From contig PLYM01000235.1 in NCBI GenBank assembly GCA_003153375.1, forward strand, positions 211 through 49,627: a stretch of 49,417 nucleotides of DNA, read 5' to 3'. A program made the position numbers and the translations under genes. This document shows, piece after piece, positions 1 through 8,367 of the stretch (its first letter is position 1; every line of letters begins with the position of its first letter). This DNA comes from Planctomycetaceae bacterium (lineage in GTDB: Bacteria > Planctomycetota > Planctomycetia > Pirellulales > PALSA-1355). A model generated the notes under the pieces. It had not been told where the DNA came from. It worked only from the letters and a program-made list of their open reading frames with translations, and made no database searches.

Positions 1-592
1 TGCCGTAGGTGATGTCGCAGGCATAAGATTTCTGGCGCTCGCCCGAGTCCATGCCCCCCTGGATGCTGCCGACCGTCATGCCCAGGCCCATGTAGAGCGG
101 CCCCATCCACTCCATGTCGCGGCGGGCCAGGTAGTCGTTGACCGTCACGACGTGTACGCCACGACCGGCCAGCGCGTTAAGATAGGCGGGCAGCGTAGCC
201 ACCAGCGTCTTGCCTTCGCCGGTGACCATTTCGGCGATGTTGCCGGCGTGCAGGATCATGCCGCCCATCATCTGGACGTCGTAATGGCGCATATTCAGAT
301 GCCGCCGGCCGCTTTCACGCGCCGCGGCAAAGGCTTCGGGCAGCAAACTGTCGAGCGTTTCGCCGGCTGCCAGCCGCGCGCGAAACAGCGCGGTCTGCTG
401 GTGAAGCTGCTCGTCGGTGAGCGCCTGGAATTTTGGCTCCAGGGCGTTGATCGCGGCGACCGTGGGATGTAACTTCTTGATATATCTGGCATTGGAAGAT
501 CCGAACAGCGACGTGATCGCGCGCTCGAAGCCGCTTCCCAAGGCCGTGAAGAAGCCACCAATGAATTCCCAGATTGATTCCAATACTTCCAT
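1..592 (-). CDS. secA: Preprotein translocase SecA, N-terminal part (cut by window edge)
   Basis: This is the ATPase motor that drives proteins through SecYEG. Only the first 197 residues lie in the window; the gene continues past position 1. The visible part covers the start of the first nucleotide-binding domain: a helical N-terminus, the RHYDVQ region at residues 102-107, the Walker A TGEGKT at 124-129 and the conserved VNDYLARRD at 151-159. The Walker region reads MVTGEGKT where most SecA proteins have MKTGEGKT. I place the start at the ATG at 592 because it gives the short MEVLE-type N-terminus; a second in-frame ATG at 607 would add five residues (MVLLT). Neither has a convincing ribosome binding site. 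A promoter-like pair and a leader hairpin lie upstream on the same strand. The family assignment is secure; the exact start is not. Confidence 0.95.
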   Translation of the reverse strand, partial: MEVLESIWEFIGGFFTALGSGFERAITSLFGSSNARYIKKLHPTVAAINALEPKFQALTDEQLHQQTALFRARLAAGETLDSLLPEAFAAARESGRRHLNMRHYDVQMMGGMILHAGNIAEMVTGEGKTLVATLPAYLNALAGRGVHVVTVNDYLARRDMEWMGPLYMGLGMTVGSIQGGMDSGERQKSYACDITYG

Positions 593-671
593 AGTCAACA
601 GAACCATTCGTTGTGAGTAGGCGGCCAGAGAGGCGCACTCGGCTCAGCGACGCCCCCTCGTTCCCTGCGGG

Positions 672-695
672 CGCCCCCGCACTACCTGGGGGGCG
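672..695 (-). promoter_or_regulatory. Hairpin in the secA leader
   Basis: CGCCCCC (672-678) pairs with GGGGGCG (689-695) around a 10-nt loop. If secA is transcribed from the promoter at 730-758, this stem lies in a leader of about 130 nt. Whether it regulates secA is unknown. Confidence 0.3.
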
Positions 696-729
696 AAAGT
701 CGCGATGGCGCAAGATTCATAAGCACCAT

Positions 730-758
730 AATTTATAACGATTTTTACGGAGGGTCAA
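730..758 (-). promoter_or_regulatory. Candidate sigma70 promoter for secA
   Basis: Read on the minus strand, TTGACC (753-758) is followed after 17 bp by TAAATT (730-735), with an overlapping TATAAA at 15 bp spacing. It sits in the only AT-rich part of the intergenic region and points at secA, with a deduced leader of roughly 130 nt. Confidence 0.4.
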
Positions 759-913
759 TAACGGTTGTTCTCCCCTCCCAACCGCCACGGCCACCTGCCC
801 TCGGGCGTGGAAGCCGGGCGTGTGCGTCAAGCTAAATCGCTAGCAGCCTTTGCCACCGGCCTAAACGGGGCCCAGGGCACCTACCAACCTTATTCGCCCC
901 GCGGGACCGAGTC

Positions 914-1717
914 TTGAGCAAAGCCGTCCTCACTGCTGATGTCCGTGGACAGTTGGTCTTTTTGGGCACGGGCACCTCGATCGGCGTGCCGGTCATCGGC
1001 TGCGGCTGTGCCACCTGCACCAGTTCCGATCCCCATAACAATCGGATGCGCTGCGGGCTGGTGCTGGGGCTGGCCGGGGGCAACCTGCTGGTCGACACGC
1101 CCCCCGACCTGCGCAGTCAACTGCTGCGAGAGAAGATTGGCATCGTCCATGCCACGCTCTATACGCACGATCATGCCGACCATGTGTTTGGCCTCGATGA
1201 CCTGCGGTTGTTCCCCTACTACCTGGGACACCCGATGCCGGTCTTTTGCGAGGAGCAAGTCGAATCGCGGATTCGAAAATCGTTTGACTATGCCTTCGCG
1301 GCCGAGTCGCAAAACTACGCCGGTGGCGTGCCGCAAATCGCCTTCCAGCGGATCGCGACCGAACCGTTCGAGGTCCTCGGCCAACACGTGATCCCGCTAC
1401 GGCTCGAGCACGGCCGTTTCCGGGTGCTGGGCTTTCGCTTCGGCAACGTCGCCTATTGCACCGACACCAACGGCATACCACCGGAGAGTTGGCCGCTACT
1501 GGAAGGGCTGGACGTGCTGGTGCTCGATGCCCTGCGGCTGAAGCCGCACCCGACGCACTTCAGTCTCGACGAGGCCGTCGCCACGGCCGAGCGCATTGGA
1601 GCCAAGCGCACCTATTTCACGCACATGTCGCACGACCTGGAACACGCGGCGACGAATGCCAACTTGCCCGCCGGCATGGAACTGGCCTACGACGGGCTGC
1701 GCATTCCGCTCACCTGA
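914..1717 (+). CDS. PhnP-like metallo-beta-lactamase-fold hydrolase
   Basis: This 267-residue protein belongs to the metallo-beta-lactamase superfamily, closest in look to PhnP-type cyclic phosphodiesterases. The visible evidence is an N-terminal FLGTGTSIGVP strand-turn, a structural zinc-type Cys cluster (C30, C32, C35) followed by NNR, the di-metal motif THDHADH at 84-90, a conserved YCTDTNGIP stretch near 181-189 and a late THMSHD with H237 and H240. PhnP opens cyclic ribose phosphates in phosphonate breakdown, but no phn genes are near, so the substrate is unknown. Translation appears to start at the TTG at 914; no ATG or GTG in this frame lies early enough to keep the N-terminal glycine motif. 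It is convergent with the protease gene, separated by a strong hairpin at 1744-1771. Confidence 0.88.
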   Translation: MSKAVLTADVRGQLVFLGTGTSIGVPVIGCGCATCTSSDPHNNRMRCGLVLGLAGGNLLVDTPPDLRSQLLREKIGIVHATLYTHDHADHVFGLDDLRLFPYYLGHPMPVFCEEQVESRIRKSFDYAFAAESQNYAGGVPQIAFQRIATEPFEVLGQHVIPLRLEHGRFRVLGFRFGNVAYCTDTNGIPPESWPLLEGLDVLVLDALRLKPHPTHFSLDEAVATAERIGAKRTYFTHMSHDLEHAATNANLPAGMELAYDGLRIPLT

Positions 1718-1743
1718 TGGCAAAACCTTCGCCGGGAAACGAA

Positions 1744-1771
1744 CAAGCGAGGGCAAGTGGGCCCTCGCTTG
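1744..1771. terminator. Hairpin between convergent genes
   Basis: CAAGCGAGGGC (1744-1754) and GCCCTCGCTTG (1761-1771) form a perfect 11-bp stem with a 6-nt loop. It lies between the 3' ends of the PhnP-like gene (plus) and the protease gene (minus), so it could end transcription from both sides. There is no T-run on either side, so it is not a textbook intrinsic terminator. Confidence 0.55.
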
Positions 1772-1795
1772 CACGTTGAAATCAAGAATCGCTGT

Positions 1796-3904
1796 CTACT
1801 TCTGGCCGACCGCGGCGGCTTGCGGCGCGCCGATCATGCGGGCGTAGTCGGTCGTAATCGACAGCACTTCGTTGCCGTAGAAGTCGCGCTTGAAGACCGG
1901 ACGATTGGCATCGTTCATCTCTTCCATCTCTTGCTCATCCTGCTTGTCGGCGTTCATTTCGGCCTTCTCGGCGGCGAACTTCTCCTGGTTGAGCGAGATC
2001 CGCTTCTTCTTGTTCTGCTCGTTGTACTTGGCGATTTCTCGCATCACCTTCTGAAAGTCCTTGGAGTCCTTGCGGCGCTCGGCCGAGGCGGTCTTCAGCT
2101 GCTCGACCAGCCGGTTGTCGACATAGTTGTACTTGCGATACGGCACCGGATCGACGTGGTCGAACTTCATTGCATAAGGCAAGCTCGACTCGCCCGTGTC
2201 GAACTGGCTGCTCAGCGACGGCAGGTCGACGTCGGCCAACACGCCACGATTCTGCGTGCTGTCGCCATCGGGCCGATAGAACTGCTGCATGGTGATCTTC
2301 AGCGCGCCCATCGCCGGAGCGTTGTTCAGGCCGCGAAAGATCTTCTGGCCCAGGTCGAGCAGGCTTTGCACCGTGCCCTTGCCGTGGGTCGAGACGTCGC
2401 CGACGATCAGGCCGCGTTTGTAGTCCTGAATCGCCCCGGCAAAGATCTCGCTGGCGCTGGCGCTCGACTTGCTGGTCAGCACCACCAGCGGGCCAGCCCA
2501 GGCGACGCCCCGCTCGGTGTCTTCATATTGGGTCTTCTGGCCGTCAAAGTCCTTCACCTGCACGACCGGTCCGGTGTCGATGAACAGGCCCGTGAGGTTG
2601 ATCGATTCGGTGAGCGAGCCACCGCCATTGTGTCGCAGGTCGATGACCACGGCGTCGACCTTCTGGGCATTGAACTGCTTGAGCAGCTTGGCCACGTCGC
2701 GGGTGGTGCTCTTGAAGTCATCGCGGCCACTCTTGGCCCCGCTCATGTCCATGTAGAAGCTGGGCAGGTTGATCACGCCAATCTTATAGGCCGAGCCGTC
2801 CGTCTTGTGGCCGGCTTCCAGGATCACGCTGCGGGCTTCGCTGTCGGTCAGCTCGATCTGCTGACGGACGATGTTGTAGATCTTGGGCTCGGTCTCGCCC
2901 TTGGCGACCACTTGCAGACGCACGGTCGTGCCCTGGTGGCCGCGGATCAGCTTGACCACATCGTTGAGCTTCATGTCCGCGACGTTGACAATCGGGCCGT
3001 CGACCCCTTGGCCGACGCCGGTAATCTTGTCCTCAGCCTTCAGCCGGCCATCCTTGGCGGCGGCGCCGCCGGGAATCACCTTCTTGACCACGGTTTCGCC
3101 ATCGGGCGCTTCGAGCGCGGCGCCGATGCCTTCCAAGTTCAAACGCATCTGAATCTCGAAGTTCTCCAGCGAGCTTTTCGACATATAGGTGGTGTGCGGA
3201 TCGTACGAAGTCGTCAGAGCCGTCAGGTAGATTTCGAGCAATTCGTCGTGGTCGGTCTGCCGCATCCGCTTCGAGAGCTGATGGTAGCGCTTCGAGACTT
3301 TCTCCTGGGCGGCTTTGCCTTCGAGCTTGGTCTTGTCGTTGGCCAGGTCCAGCAGCTCATACTTGATCCGCTTGCGCCAGCGGTCGCGCATCTCAGGGCC
3401 TTCCTTGACGTAGGTGACATCGTCCGGATCGGTGGCCATCTCCATCTCTTCGTCGAGCGTGAAATCCTGGGGCAGGGCCAGCAACTCGTCGGCCAGCCGC
3501 ACCCGCTCGTCAAGCCGCTCGAGGAACTTGTTGAACACGGTGTAGGCGAACGAGGTGTCGCCGCGCAGCGCCATGTCGTCCAACTGGTCGCGATAGATGC
3601 TCAGACCGTCAACGTCTTCCTTGGAGAAGAACACCTTGCGGGGGTCGAGCATCTTCAGATAGTTGCCCAGCCAGCGGCGACTGATTTCGTTATCGAGCGG
3701 GTGCCGCGTCAGGTGTTCCTTGACGATCAGGTTGGTAATGTTTCGCGTGATCTGCCGATCTTCCGGCTTCGGGCCAACCTGCTCGGCTTGGGTCAGCTGG
3801 CCGGGGACCAACAGCGCCAAGCCGAAAATCGCCGCGACAACCAGCGTGCTCAACATCACAGGCGACCGACGCAAACGGTTCGATACGGCGGTGGATCGGC
3901 TCAT
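1796..3904 (-). CDS. prc: Tail-specific (carboxy-terminal processing) protease, S41 family
   Basis: This 702-residue protein resembles Prc/Tsp, the periplasmic protease that recognises C-terminal tails of proteins. A membrane anchor or signal segment (about residues 16-35) is followed by an N-terminal helical region, a PDZ domain (about 245-340) and the S41 core. The core shows the DLRHNGGGS turn near 422-430, the SASASE motif with the likely nucleophile S483, and GKGTVQ with the likely general base K509; the Ser-Lys spacing fits E. coli Prc apart from one inserted residue. A Prc-like C-terminal domain rich in Lys and Glu follows (about 600-690). The start has a good ribosome binding site (GAGGGAG just upstream). 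It stands alone between a convergent and a co-directional gene. Confidence 0.93.
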   Translation of the reverse strand: MSRSTAVSNRLRRSPVMLSTLVVAAIFGLALLVPGQLTQAEQVGPKPEDRQITRNITNLIVKEHLTRHPLDNEISRRWLGNYLKMLDPRKVFFSKEDVDGLSIYRDQLDDMALRGDTSFAYTVFNKFLERLDERVRLADELLALPQDFTLDEEMEMATDPDDVTYVKEGPEMRDRWRKRIKYELLDLANDKTKLEGKAAQEKVSKRYHQLSKRMRQTDHDELLEIYLTALTTSYDPHTTYMSKSSLENFEIQMRLNLEGIGAALEAPDGETVVKKVIPGGAAAKDGRLKAEDKITGVGQGVDGPIVNVADMKLNDVVKLIRGHQGTTVRLQVVAKGETEPKIYNIVRQQIELTDSEARSVILEAGHKTDGSAYKIGVINLPSFYMDMSGAKSGRDDFKSTTRDVAKLLKQFNAQKVDAVVIDLRHNGGGSLTESINLTGLFIDTGPVVQVKDFDGQKTQYEDTERGVAWAGPLVVLTSKSSASASEIFAGAIQDYKRGLIVGDVSTHGKGTVQSLLDLGQKIFRGLNNAPAMGALKITMQQFYRPDGDSTQNRGVLADVDLPSLSSQFDTGESSLPYAMKFDHVDPVPYRKYNYVDNRLVEQLKTASAERRKDSKDFQKVMREIAKYNEQNKKKRISLNQEKFAAEKAEMNADKQDEQEMEEMNDANRPVFKRDFYGNEVLSITTDYARMIGAPQAAAVGQK

Positions 3905-4205
3905 CGCACTCCCTCGGAGAATGGCTGGGAAATCCTAAGTTCCACAAACGACAGGGTTTAAAAGGATCGTATACGCCCAGGCCCTAGAATGCAATATCAG
4001 CATTCCTTGCCTAACCGTTAGCATCGCAACCACCCGAAAGCGGTCGCGTCGAACCGATAAGCCCGTGGGCTTTCATACGTGCCGCGAGCCTGCTTGGGTC
4101 GCGCAAAACGGTTCACCAGTGGACCATGAGTCGACGGTCCTGGGGCAAGACGGCTCGCTGCGAGTCCCTTGCCGCGAAACTTGGCGTCGCCCTCGTCAGC
4201 AAGGC
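3905..4205. other. Intergenic region upstream of prc and downstream of the CbiX gene
   Basis: These 301 bases follow the CbiX-like gene and precede prc, both on the minus strand. A weak promoter candidate for prc lies at 3966-3994. Short stems occur near 4130-4175 (for example GGACC/GGTCC and GGCAAG/CTTGCC), but none is strong enough to call. Short open frames here look like chance frames and I reject them as genes. Confidence 0.4.
3966..3994 (-). promoter_or_regulatory. Weak candidate promoter for prc
   Basis: On the minus strand TTGCAT (3989-3994) and TACGAT (3966-3971) are 17 bp apart, about 60 bp upstream of the prc start. The matches to consensus are modest (3/6 and 4/6), and the position is the main argument. 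Confidence 0.25.
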
Positions 4206-4970
4206 CTACCTCGCCGCGCGGGACGCGATCGCTTGCGCCAGCAACGCGTGGGTGCCGAGATGTGATGCGACGACCCATTCGCAACCGCGATGCCGCCCGG
4301 CGAAGTCAGCAACGGTGGCCGCGATGCGGTCCAGCAAGACGCCGCCGAACAATAGATGCGGCTGCACAATCACGCGGGTGCAATCGTTACCGGCCAGGTC
4401 TGCGAGCACTTGCTCCAGCGGCGGTTCGGCCATGGCGACAAACGCGGTCCGCACCTCGTCGACCGGTGTCAACGCGACCCGCCGGCGGACGAACTCGTGC
4501 ATTTCCGCCGTCGCGCCCGCATGGTGGCTGCCGCGCCCAACCAGCACCAAAGCCGTCTTGTCAGTGATCGGCCGGCCGGCAATGGCTTCCTGGTAGCGGA
4601 TTTGAGAAAGCGCCAACAGCGCTTCGTGGCAACCCAAGTGTGCGCACTGCTCGACAACGATCGAAGGAAACTCCGCCGCCACCGCCGCGACGGCCTGCGG
4701 AATGTCGCGCTCCGCATGTCCGGCCGCGAACAGTAATACGGGCGCCACGGTGACGCGGCGCACCCCCCGGCTCGCCAGCGTCCTGAATCCCACGGCAATC
4801 GACGGCTCGGCGAATTCCAACAAGCAGCCTTCGACCGGCTGATCGTCCCGCAGTCGAGCAACGAGTCGGGCCGTCTCGTGAAACTCGCGGATGCCGATCG
4901 CCTCGCGCGTGCCGTGGCCGACGAGGAGCAAACCGTGGTCGGAAACGGCGTCCGCGGGAGCGTTTGACAT
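4206..4970 (-). CDS. Sirohydrochlorin chelatase-like protein, two-domain CbiX/SirB type
   Basis: This 254-residue protein matches the double-length CbiX/SirB family, which inserts cobalt or iron into sirohydrochlorin. The first half carries LLLVGHGTR with metal-site H19 and AAGHAERDIP with H85. The second half repeats the fold with VGRGSHH (R146 where the first half has His) and QPHLLFGGVLLDRI with H205. This pattern of an active first half and a degenerate second half is usual for the long form. I start at the ATG at 4970 so that the first strand begins close to the N-terminus; an upstream in-frame ATG at 5030 would add 20 residues with no family resemblance. No siroheme or cobalamin genes are adjacent, so the metal and pathway cannot be told from context. 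Confidence 0.85.
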   Translation of the reverse strand: MSNAPADAVSDHGLLLVGHGTREAIGIREFHETARLVARLRDDQPVEGCLLEFAEPSIAVGFRTLASRGVRRVTVAPVLLFAAGHAERDIPQAVAAVAAEFPSIVVEQCAHLGCHEALLALSQIRYQEAIAGRPITDKTALVLVGRGSHHAGATAEMHEFVRRRVALTPVDEVRTAFVAMAEPPLEQVLADLAGNDCTRVIVQPHLLFGGVLLDRIAATVADFAGRHRGCEWVVASHLGTHALLAQAIASRAAR

Positions 4971-5129
4971 AGCCAAGACCGGGACACTAGCACGGAGGGG
5001 AAACCAGCGGAAATCCGCACGCTCAGCCATTCTAGGCCGCCACTGCGGTGCCAAACAACGTGCCGCGTCGGGCCCGCGTGCGGACTTGCCCGGCCGCTCG
5101 ATTATCATGGGGTGGACCAAGATACGGCG

Positions 5130-5138
5130 TGATATACT
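5130..5138 (+). promoter_or_regulatory. Candidate extended -10 promoter for the FHA regulator gene
   Basis: TGATATACT at 5130-5138 fits an extended -10 element (TGn followed by TATACT, 5/6 to TATAAT). It lies in the gap between the divergent CbiX gene and the FHA gene and would give a leader of about 70 nt to the GTG at 5216. No good -35 element is visible. Confidence 0.35.
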
Positions 5139-5215
5139 CGGCGGCGTTGGCGCCCCATGGCCCCCCGCCGGCTGCATCCCGCCGAGAGCCCCGAGCTACA
5201 CACTCCGAGACCTTC

Positions 5216-7051
5216 GTGTACATCTACTTGACGATGACGGTCGGCAGCCGAGCCGGCGTCAGCTTTGTGCTCGATCCCACCGAGGCGAATCGCCTGGGTC
5301 GCGATCCCAATTGCGCGATCGAGCTGGGCGATCCGCTTTGCTCGCGGATTCACGCCGTGATCGTCAACGAGAAGCACGCCTGGCGCATCCGCGACAACGG
5401 CAGCCGCAACGGCACCTTCGTCAATGACCAGAAGATCGACGAAGCCGTGTTGGCCGATGGGCATCACGTGCGCGTGGGGTCGACCGAATTCGAATTCCAT
5501 CAGAGCGATCAACCGCCGACGATCGATTCGCAAACCGATCACGGGTTGAACGAGACGTTGATCAAGAACCAGCCGGTGGGCCAGGCGGCCTTTGAGCCCG
5601 ACCCCCTGGCGGCCCTGTCCGATTCGCGTCGAGCCCAAGAGTTGCTGTTGCTCTATCAGTTCAGCATCAAGCTGCTCGGTTGCCAGTCGCCGGACGAAGT
5701 CGTGCGGGCGTCGCTCGAATTGCTGCAAGAATGGACGCACGCCACGGTGGCCGGCTTCCTGTGGTTCAGTGACGAGGGAGACCTGAAGCCCCGGCTGGTC
5801 ATTCCGCCCGACGCCGCGCAGCAGGTGAAACTGAGCAAGACGCTGACCGAAATGGTCTGTCGCCAGAAGCAAGCGATCTGGACTGCCGATCGTCGAGCCA
5901 AGGACCCGATGGAAAGCCTGCAGCACTATGCCGACGCCTTGTGCGTGCCCCTGGTTCATGAAGACACGGTGCTGGGAGCCATCCACGCCTATCTGGAACG
6001 AGGCGGCTTTCGGCACAGTGATTTCGATTTCGCGATCTCGCTGGCCAACATTACGACCGTGGCCCTGGTGCGAGCCCGCCGCGACCGCAGCTTGAGCACC
6101 GAGTATCAGAACCTGGTCGCCAAGCTGCCCGAACGGGGCGAGATCATTGGCCACAGCACGGCAATGACGGAGCTCAAATCGAAAATCGGCCGCATGGCCC
6201 GCACGTCGAGCTCCGTGCTGATCACCGGCGAAAGCGGCACGGGCAAGGAGTTGATCGCCCGGGCGCTGCACCAGGCCAGTTCGCGCGCCGACCGGCCGAT
6301 GCTGTGCGTCAACTGCGCGGCCATTCCGGCCGACCTGATGGACAGCCAACTGTTCGGCCACAAAGCGGGGGCCTTCACCGGCGCCGATCGCGACCATATC
6401 GGCTATTTTCAGCAGGCCGACCTGGGCACGCTGTTTCTTGACGAAGTCGGCGAAATGACGCTCGAGGGCCAGGCCAAGCTGTTGCGCATCCTGGAGCGGC
6501 ATCCGTTCCTGCCCGTAGGGGCCCGACAGGAAGTGACCGTCGACGTGCGCGTGATCGCGGCCACGAACCAGGACCTGCAAGCCTATGTCCGGCAGCGGAA
6601 GTTTCGCGAGGACTTGTACTATCGCTTGGCCGTGTTGCGGCTTTCGGCCCCACCGTTGCGCGAGCGTGGCGGCGACATCGAACGGTTGATCGAATTCTTT
6701 CTCGACCACTATCGCCGGCAACACGGCCGACCCGGCTTGCAACTCTCGGCCGGTGCCCGCGACAAGTTGTTGACCTACTCCTGGCCGGGCAACGTGCGAC
6801 AATTGCGCAACGTGGTCGACAGCGCGGTCGTGCTGGCCGAAGATCCGGAGATCAAGGCGGCCGACCTGGGACTGCACGAGACGATGAACGGAGACCTCGA
6901 ATCGCTCGATCTCAAACACTGGGAAAAACGGCTGATCGACGAGGCCCTGCGGCGCACCGCCGGCAACGTGCCCGAAGCGGCCACCCTGCTAGGGCTCGGC
7001 CGGGCCACGCTATATTATAAGATCAAACAGTACGGCCTCGCGCCCTCCTGA
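5216..7051 (+). CDS. FHA-GAF-AAA+ sigma54-type transcriptional activator
   Basis: This protein of about 611 residues joins an FHA phosphothreonine-binding domain (about 1-95; RLGRD, SRIHA at 43-47 and NGSRNG at 61-66), a GAF sensor domain (about 140-290), a sigma54-interacting AAA+ ATPase and a C-terminal Fis-type helix-turn-helix. The ATPase has Walker A GESGTGK ending at K344, GAFTGA at 385-390, Walker B LFLDEV at 406-411 and WPGNVRQLRN further on. GAFTGA is the loop that contacts sigma54, so this should be a true enhancer-binding activator. The FHA domain replaces the usual receiver domain, which suggests control by Ser/Thr kinase signalling. I chose the GTG at 5216 because it begins just before the first FHA strand; the ATG at 5234 would clip it, and the open frame runs back to 5048 without family sense. 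Targets are unknown. Confidence 0.9.
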   Translation: MYIYLTMTVGSRAGVSFVLDPTEANRLGRDPNCAIELGDPLCSRIHAVIVNEKHAWRIRDNGSRNGTFVNDQKIDEAVLADGHHVRVGSTEFEFHQSDQPPTIDSQTDHGLNETLIKNQPVGQAAFEPDPLAALSDSRRAQELLLLYQFSIKLLGCQSPDEVVRASLELLQEWTHATVAGFLWFSDEGDLKPRLVIPPDAAQQVKLSKTLTEMVCRQKQAIWTADRRAKDPMESLQHYADALCVPLVHEDTVLGAIHAYLERGGFRHSDFDFAISLANITTVALVRARRDRSLSTEYQNLVAKLPERGEIIGHSTAMTELKSKIGRMARTSSSVLITGESGTGKELIARALHQASSRADRPMLCVNCAAIPADLMDSQLFGHKAGAFTGADRDHIGYFQQADLGTLFLDEVGEMTLEGQAKLLRILERHPFLPVGARQEVTVDVRVIAATNQDLQAYVRQRKFREDLYYRLAVLRLSAPPLRERGGDIERLIEFFLDHYRRQHGRPGLQLSAGARDKLLTYSWPGNVRQLRNVVDSAVVLAEDPEIKAADLGLHETMNGDLESLDLKHWEKRLIDEALRRTAGNVPEAATLLGLGRATLYYKIKQYGLAPS

Positions 7052-7088
7052 TTTCTTGGACCCCACGCATCCTCTGGGCGAGTACACC

Positions 7089-8330
7089 ATGAAACGTCAC
7101 GCGCTCTGGGCCATGGCCTTCGCCCTCGTCGCGCTCTCCGGCGCGGCCACGGCGCAAGAGTGGACCCGTTTTCGCGGGCCCAACGGTTCGGGGCAAAGTG
7201 AGACCACCTCGATCCCTTCCGCTTGGGGCGAGGGAGAGTTTCTGTGGAAGGCCACGCTGCCGGGCAAGGGCAACTCCTCGCCCGTGCTGTGGGGCAACCG
7301 CGTGTTCCTGCTCAGCGCCAATCCGGACAACGGCACCCGGCACGTGCTCTGCTTGTCGGCCGACGACGGCAAGATGCTGTGGCAGCAGGACTTCCCGGCC
7401 AAGACCCATCCGATCCATCTGCAAAACACTTTGGCCTCGAGCACGCCAACGGTCGACGAGCATTACGTCTATTGCGCGTGGGCCACGCCCGAGGAATTCA
7501 CGCTGTTGGCGCTCGACCACAACGGCGGCCCCGGTTGGCGGGTGAATCTCGGCCCGTTTGCCAGCAAGCATGGCTTCGGCACCTCGCCGATTCTTTATGA
7601 AGACTTGTTGATCATCACCGACGACCAGGACGCCGAGAGTTTTCTGATCGCCGTCGACCGTCGCACCGGCCAGACCCGCTGGAAGGTGGACCGCAAAGTG
7701 CATGCCGAGCAGAGTGCGTCGTATGCGGCCCCTTGCATCTTTCAGCCCAAGCAAGGGCCGCAAGAATTGATCGTCTGCAGTTGGGCTCACGGCGTGACGA
7801 GCCTTGACCCCAAGACCGGCGCGACCAACTGGGAAGCGGGCGTGCTCGAGCGCCGGCCGGTCGGTTCGCCGATTGTCGTCGACGGGTTGATTCTGGCCAA
7901 TTGCGGCGAAGGGGGCGGCAACAACAACGTCGTCGGGCTGCGGCCGCCCGCCGTGCCGCACGGCGAAGCCGAGGTGGTCTATCGGATCGACAAGAACTCG
8001 GCCCCCTACGTGCCATCGCTGGTGGCCAAGGGACCGCTGGTGTTCTTATGGGGCGACAAGGGAATCGTGGCCTGCATCGACGGCCCAACCGGCACGCCGC
8101 ATTGGCGGCAGCGGGTTGGCGGCAATTTTTCCAGCTCGCCGGTCCGCGTCGCCGATCAGGTGTTTTGCGTCTCGGCCGAGGGGGACGTAGTTTGCCTGGC
8201 CGCCGCGGACGAATATAAGTTGTTAGGCAAGAGCTCATTGGGCGAAGGAAGCCGAGCGACGCCGGCAGTGGCCCGCGGCCGCATGTTCCTGCGCACCGAC
8301 TCGCATTTGTTCGCGGTGGGCCAGAAATAA
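7089..8330 (+). CDS. Secreted PQQ-like beta-propeller repeat protein
   Basis: This 413-residue protein begins with a clear signal peptide (MKRHALW, a hydrophobic core, and a likely cut after AATA near residue 22) and continues as a PQQ-like beta-propeller. WTRFRGPNGSG close to the mature N-terminus is typical of the planctomycete members. Blade-type motifs include LSADDGKMLWQ, VDRRTGQTRWK, LDPKTGATNW and the late CIDGPTGTPHWR. There is no sign of the PQQ-dehydrogenase active site, so it is more likely a BamB-like scaffold or binding protein outside the cytoplasm than an enzyme. It starts 37 bp after the FHA regulator gene on the same strand and may be read through from it. A frame extending upstream to 7056 lacks a signal-like start. 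Confidence 0.85.
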   Translation: MKRHALWAMAFALVALSGAATAQEWTRFRGPNGSGQSETTSIPSAWGEGEFLWKATLPGKGNSSPVLWGNRVFLLSANPDNGTRHVLCLSADDGKMLWQQDFPAKTHPIHLQNTLASSTPTVDEHYVYCAWATPEEFTLLALDHNGGPGWRVNLGPFASKHGFGTSPILYEDLLIITDDQDAESFLIAVDRRTGQTRWKVDRKVHAEQSASYAAPCIFQPKQGPQELIVCSWAHGVTSLDPKTGATNWEAGVLERRPVGSPIVVDGLILANCGEGGGNNNVVGLRPPAVPHGEAEVVYRIDKNSAPYVPSLVAKGPLVFLWGDKGIVACIDGPTGTPHWRQRVGGNFSSSPVRVADQVFCVSAEGDVVCLAAADEYKLLGKSSLGEGSRATPAVARGRMFLRTDSHLFAVGQK

Positions 8331-8367
8331 CGCGCGGCCTGGGGCGCGCTGGGGTTGAGGTTGCCGC

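Larger units (their letters stand above)
593..913. other. Intergenic region between divergent secA and the PhnP-like gene
   Basis: This 321-base stretch separates two divergent genes. It holds a sigma70-like promoter candidate for secA (730-758, minus strand), a 7-bp GC hairpin in the deduced secA leader (672-695) and an AT-rich core around 719-760 that contrasts with the GC-rich surroundings. I see no convincing gene, and no clear promoter for the plus-strand gene that starts at 914. Confidence 0.5.

Noticed and set aside
315-713. Possible SecM-like leader peptide upstream of secA (minus)
   Set aside because: The frame runs deep into secA, has no arrest-like motif and no secretion signal.
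1757-3961. 734-codon open frame antisense to the tail-specific protease
   Set aside because: Opposite frame of a clear S41 protease; its product is a Leu/Val/His-rich chance peptide with no domain, and the length is explained by high G+C.
5105-6919. 604-codon frame antisense to the FHA regulator
   Set aside because: Shadow of a gene with intact FHA, GAF, AAA+ and HTH motifs; the antisense product has no recognisable family.
7052-8367. Sigma54 promoter next to the FHA activator gene
   Set aside because: No TGGCAC-N5-TTGC match is seen in the short gaps around these genes.
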